From contig JANREF010000088.1 of the NCBI GenBank assembly GCA_030726195.1, positions 1 to 8,351 of the forward strand: 8,351 nucleotides of DNA. Reading direction: 5' to 3'. Position numbers and translations under genes: made by a program. Source of the stretch: Burkholderiaceae bacterium. GTDB taxonomy: Bacteria > Pseudomonadota > Gammaproteobacteria > Burkholderiales > Burkholderiaceae_C. The notes under the pieces were generated by a model. The model made no database searches, was not told the origin of the DNA, and worked only from the letters and a program-made list of their open reading frames with translations. This document shows, piece by piece, positions 5,537-8,351 of the stretch. Within the stretch, counting starts at the first letter, position 1. Every line of letters begins with the position of its first letter.

Positions 5537-6250
5537 ATGCAATTCGACGTCATCTTCACCACTGAAGCACTGCAGCTGTATTGGTCGGGCTTGCTGGGCA
5601 CGCTGGAAATACTCATCTCTTGTTTGGTCATTGGTGGCCTGTTGTCGCTGCCAATGGCGCTGATGCGCGTCTCGACTCGCTGGTGGGTGTCTGGCCCCGT
5701 GTGGCTGTTCACGTATGTGATTCGCGGCACACCGCTGCTCATTCAGGTCTACATCATTTACTACGGCGTCGCGCAGCTGGACTGGGTGCAAAGCCGCTGG
5801 GACGATGTGTGGCCCTGGACGGGTTTCAAAGACCCCTTCATCTGCGCCGTGCTGGCCTTCTCGCTCAACACCTGTGCCTACACGGTGGAGATGTTGGCCG
5901 GCGGCATACGCGACACCGACGCGGGCGAAATTGAAGCCGCGCAGGCCATGGGCTTGTCCAAATGGCAAACGCTGCGCCGCATTGTGCTGCCCTCAGCCAT
6001 GCGCCGCACCCTGCCCGCGTACTCCAACGAAGTCATCATGATGCTGCACAGCACCTCGTTGGCCAGCGCTGTGCCTGCCGTGTTCGATATCACGGGCGCG
6101 GCGCGCAGCATTTACTCAGACTTTTACCTGCCCTTCGAAGCCTTCATCACCGCAGGCGTGATTTACTTGGCACTGACCTTCACATTGGTGGGGCTGTTCA
6201 AGCTGGCAGAAAACCACTGGCTGGCTTACCTCAAGCCGCGCGGGCACTGA
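5537..6250 (+). CDS. aotM: Arginine/ornithine ABC transporter permease AotM (HisM type)
   Basis: This 237-residue inner-membrane permease matches HisM through most of its length: PVWLFTYVIRGTPL (54-67), AFSLNTCAYTVEM (107-119), LPAYSNEVIMMLHST (159-173), and a C-terminus ending near LAYLKP. The EAA loop is intact at about 130-152: GEIEAAQAMG, then IVLP. Hydrophobic segments are near 17-40, 57-78, 100-122, 160-180 and 203-222. It begins 26 bases after the aotQ stop, so the two permeases are co-transcribed and should assemble 1:1. The pyrimidine- and A-rich leader has no Shine-Dalgarno sequence. The next gene reads in a different frame and starts 54 bases on; the open frame behind that gene runs back into aotM but is only a shadow, not a fusion. 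Confidence 0.9.
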   Translation: MQFDVIFTTEALQLYWSGLLGTLEILISCLVIGGLLSLPMALMRVSTRWWVSGPVWLFTYVIRGTPLLIQVYIIYYGVAQLDWVQSRWDDVWPWTGFKDPFICAVLAFSLNTCAYTVEMLAGGIRDTDAGEIEAAQAMGLSKWQTLRRIVLPSAMRRTLPAYSNEVIMMLHSTSLASAVPAVFDITGAARSIYSDFYLPFEAFITAGVIYLALTFTLVGLFKLAENHWLAYLKPRGH

Positions 6251-6267
6251 GCGCGCGCCGCACACAG

Positions 6268-6287
6268 GTACACCCACGTACACCCAC
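6268..6287. repeat. Tandem duplication GTACACCCAC before aotO
   Basis: Two perfect copies of the 10-base unit GTACACCCAC lie back to back in the 53-base aotM-aotO spacer, followed by a further GT. It ends 4 bases before AGAGG (6292-6296), the Shine-Dalgarno sequence of aotO. It is one of several short tandem repeats in the spacers of this locus. Confidence 0.6.
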
Positions 6288-6303
6288 GTTAAGAGGCAGC
6301 CCC

Positions 6304-7446
6304 ATGCAGACGCACACACACACGCTACGCAGCCCTGCCACTGGCACACAGCGCACGCTGCAAAGCCTGCACTTTGGCAGCGACCGCCAGCGACCCGACG
6401 ACAGCGCCAACGCCAACACACAAAAGGTCTACATACAAGCGAGCTTGCACGCAGACGAGTTGCCCGGCATGTTAGTAGCCCACCATTTGCGCGGTTTGCT
6501 CACAGCGCTGGAGGCCAGCGGTGCCTTGTTGGGCGAAGTGGTGCTGGTGCCCATGGCCAACCCCATTGGCCTAGACCAAACGCTCATGTACGCGCAGCTG
6601 GGTCGGTTTGAAATGGCCAGCGGCGAAAACTTCAACCGCCACTACCCCGACTTTGCCAACGCCATTGCAGACGCGGTGGCCCCGCAGCTGAGCCAGGATG
6701 CGGCGCACAACCGCCAGGTCATACGCGCTGCCATGCAAGAGTGGCTGAGCCAGCAACCCACGCCCAACGAGCTGGCCAGCCTGCGCAACACCCTCATGCG
6801 CTTGGCCGCAGACGCCGACGTGGTGCTGGACTTGCACTGCGACTTCGAGGCCGTGATGCATTTGTATGTCGAGACGCCCTACCTAGACCAAGCCGCGCCA
6901 CTGGCCCAAGCACTGGGCGCACGCGCCTTGCTGTGGGCGCAAAACGATTCGGGCGCGCTGTGCTTTGACGAGTCGCTCAGTGCTGTGTGGTGGCGTTTGC
7001 GAGCGCGCTTCCCCAACCACCCCATTGACTTGGCCTGCCTGTCCAGCACCGTTGAGCTGCGTGGCCAAGCCGACGTGAGCCACGCGCAAGCGCAGGCCGA
7101 CGCCCAAGCCATCGTCGACTTTTTGATACACCGCGGCGTGATTGCAGGCCACGTCACGCTGCCCCAACCCGTGTGCGCGCCCACACCCTTGGCAGGCTCA
7201 CAAACCCTGCACGCACCGCACGCGGGCGTCATCAGCTATCACGCGCAAGCGGGTGATACGCTGGCAGTTGGCGACGTGGTGGCCGACATCGTGTGCCCCG
7301 CCACGGCACAAGTCACGCCTGTGGTGGCCGAGGTAGACGGCGTTTTGTACGCGCGCCACGTCTTGCGCTGGGCCACCACCGGCATGGACATTGGCAAAAT
7401 CGCAGGTGCCAAGGCCTTTAAAACCGGCCCGCTGCTCAGCGCCTGA
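6304..7446 (+). CDS. aotO: AotO: AstE/aspartoacylase-family zinc hydrolase embedded in the transporter operon
   Basis: This 380-residue protein belongs to the succinylglutamate desuccinylase/aspartoacylase branch of the M14 metallopeptidase fold. Zinc ligands are visible as HADE (His49, Glu52) and DLHCD (His178). Substrate-binding residues fit ENFNRHYP (108-115, with Asn111 and Arg112), and the catalytic glutamate is probably Glu251 in STVELRG. Residues about 302-368 form a lipoyl/biotinyl-like beta-barrel segment ([21 protein letters not shown]), as seen at the C-terminus of some relatives. Family members hydrolyse N-acyl amino acids. Its position between the second permease and the ATPase is that of aotO in the P. 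aeruginosa aot operon, whose role is not settled. It may deacylate an acylated arginine or ornithine; this is inference. AGAGG at 6292-6296 sits 7 bases before the ATG and fixes the start. No signal peptide is visible, so it is probably cytoplasmic. Confidence 0.85.
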   Translation: MQTHTHTLRSPATGTQRTLQSLHFGSDRQRPDDSANANTQKVYIQASLHADELPGMLVAHHLRGLLTALEASGALLGEVVLVPMANPIGLDQTLMYAQLGRFEMASGENFNRHYPDFANAIADAVAPQLSQDAAHNRQVIRAAMQEWLSQQPTPNELASLRNTLMRLAADADVVLDLHCDFEAVMHLYVETPYLDQAAPLAQALGARALLWAQNDSGALCFDESLSAVWWRLRARFPNHPIDLACLSSTVELRGQADVSHAQAQADAQAIVDFLIHRGVIAGHVTLPQPVCAPTPLAGSQTLHAPHAGVISYHAQAGDTLAVGDVVADIVCPATAQVTPVVAEVDGVLYARHVLRWATTGMDIGKIAGAKAFKTGPLLSA

Positions 7447-7460
7447 AGCCCACGTACACG

Positions 7461-7508
7461 ACGACCTACCAACCGGCATACCGACTTACTTACCGACCGA
7501 CCGACCGA
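7461..7508. repeat. Degenerate 4-base repeat ending in four CCGA copies, before aotP
   Basis: The 76-base aotO-aotP spacer is dominated by ACC-containing 4-base units and ends in four perfect copies of CCGA (7493-7508), 14 bases before the aotP ATG. No Shine-Dalgarno sequence follows. The aotP frame is open through the repeat back to 7391, so slippage there would not disrupt the assigned coding region but could alter the leader. Confidence 0.65.
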
Positions 7509-7522
7509 ATCAAAGCCTACAC

Positions 7523-8302
7523 ATGAGCCACACCACCACCGAACAATTGCTGGTGCAAAACCTGCACAAGCGCTACGGCGACAACGAAGTCCTCAAGGGC
7601 GTGTCGCTCTCTGCCAACGCGGGTGACGTCATCAGCATCATCGGCTCCAGTGGCTCGGGTAAATCCACGTTCTTGCGCTGCATCAACCTGCTGGAGCGCC
7701 CGCACATTGGCTCCATCACCCTCAACGGCGAGCTGCTGCAACTGGCCACGGCCAAAGACGGCATGCTGGATGCGACCAATACAGCGCAACTGCAGCAATT
7801 CAGAGCCAAGCTGGCCATGGTGTTCCAACACTTCAACCTGTGGGCGCACCTCAACGTGCTGGACAACATCACAGAAGCGCCCATTCACGTGCTGGGCTTG
7901 TCCAAGACCCAAGCGCGCGAACGCGCGCGCCACTACTTGAACAAAGTGGGCCTATCGGGCGCAGAAGGCAAATACCCCGCCCATATGTCGGGTGGCCAAC
8001 AGCAGCGCGTGGCCATTGCGCGCGCCTTGGCCATGGAGCCTGCCGTGATGCTGTTCGACGAACCCACCTCCGCCCTAGACCCTGAGCTGGTGGGCGAGGT
8101 GTTGCGCGTGATGCGCGGCTTGGCCGACGAAGGCCGCACCATGGTGGTGGTCACACACGAAATGGGCTTTGCCAAAGAAGTGTCCAACAAAGTGGTGTTT
8201 TTGCACCAAGGCGTTGTGGAAGAAACCGGCGACCCCAAAGTCGTGCTCAACCAGCCCAGCAGCGAGCGCTTGCAGCAATTTTTGGCGGGCAGCCTCAAAT
8301 AA
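7523..8302 (+). CDS. aotP: Arginine/ornithine ABC transporter ATPase AotP (HisP type)
   Basis: This 259-residue cytoplasmic ATPase energises import through AotQ and AotM. All nucleotide-binding motifs are intact and in order: Walker [10 protein letters not shown] (41-49), the Q-loop with Gln102 in VFQHFNLW, the signature MSGGQQQR (155-162), Walker [10 protein letters not shown] (175-183, catalytic Glu180), the D-loop SALDPE, and the switch histidine His212 in VVTHEMGFA. The segment about 70-93 between Walker A and the Q-loop is the insertion typical of HisP-type ATPases. The frame is open upstream to 7391, but the ATG at 7523 gives the standard HisP-like N-terminus; a start further back would overlap aotO and read through the CCGA repeats. 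The leader has no Shine-Dalgarno sequence. It is the last gene that can be called; in P. aeruginosa argR follows at this point. Confidence 0.93.
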   Translation: MSHTTTEQLLVQNLHKRYGDNEVLKGVSLSANAGDVISIIGSSGSGKSTFLRCINLLERPHIGSITLNGELLQLATAKDGMLDATNTAQLQQFRAKLAMVFQHFNLWAHLNVLDNITEAPIHVLGLSKTQARERARHYLNKVGLSGAEGKYPAHMSGGQQQRVAIARALAMEPAVMLFDEPTSALDPELVGEVLRVMRGLADEGRTMVVVTHEMGFAKEVSNKVVFLHQGVVEETGDPKVVLNQPSSERLQQFLAGSLK

Positions 8303-8351
8303 ACAGGCGTGCAACCCACGCTGCGAGCGTCGTCACCCAGATGAGCCGCCC
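8303..8351. other. Right-edge flank after aotP
   Basis: These 49 bases contain a weak ACGCT/AGCGT dyad (8318-8330, 3-base loop) with no T-run. An ATG at 8341-8343 could begin another gene, but only three codons are visible. Nothing can be called here. Confidence 0.3.

Noticed and set aside
5962..6303. Long upstream extension of the aotO frame overlapping aotM
   Set aside because: The extension is the out-of-frame shadow of aotM; AGAGG in front of the ATG at 6304 and the family N-terminus support the shorter protein.
7391..7522. Upstream extension of aotP through the CCGA repeats
   Set aside because: It overlaps the end of aotO and encodes a Pro/Thr-rich stretch foreign to HisP-type ATPases.

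Overview
The window looks like chromosomal DNA of a GC-rich Gram-negative bacterium. The proteins resemble pseudomonad and enterobacterial families. The GC-rich coding style, the A/C-rich spacers and an arginine/ornithine transport locus beside murI would fit a betaproteobacterium (Burkholderiales, possibly Comamonadaceae). That placement is an impression from sequence style, not a search result. No RNA gene, IS element, CRISPR array or integration site is visible.

Layout. (1) Minus strand, 60-1282: an Lrp/AsnC-family regulator followed by murI (glutamate racemase), with a 4-base ATGA stop/start overlap. (2) A divergent control region, 1283-1426, AT-rich for this window, with a perfect 19-bp palindrome and two weaker dyads. 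(3) Plus strand, 1427-3626: ornithine cyclodeaminase (ocd) and arginase (rocF). (4) Plus strand, 3756-8302: a polar amino-acid ABC transporter in the order binding protein, permease, permease, AstE/aspartoacylase-family hydrolase, ATPase. This is the order of the Pseudomonas aeruginosa aotJQMOP arginine/ornithine operon, including the embedded accessory hydrolase aotO.

How the genes fit together. AotJ should capture arginine and ornithine in the periplasm, and AotQ, AotM and AotP import them. Arginase converts arginine to ornithine and urea, and ornithine cyclodeaminase converts ornithine to proline and ammonia. The divergent Lrp-type protein is the obvious candidate regulator. AotO is predicted to be a zinc-dependent amide hydrolase of unknown substrate; its position suggests it acts on an acylated form of the transported amino acids. 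The result is a compact arginine/ornithine-to-proline uptake and catabolism locus. No wholly new system is evident.

The less ordinary signals are in the spacers. There is a six-copy 12-bp tandem repeat between two potential RNA hairpins in the aotJ-aotQ gap, an operator-like 19-bp palindrome in front of lrp, short tandem repeats in other spacers, and several A/C-rich leaders with no visible Shine-Dalgarno sequence.
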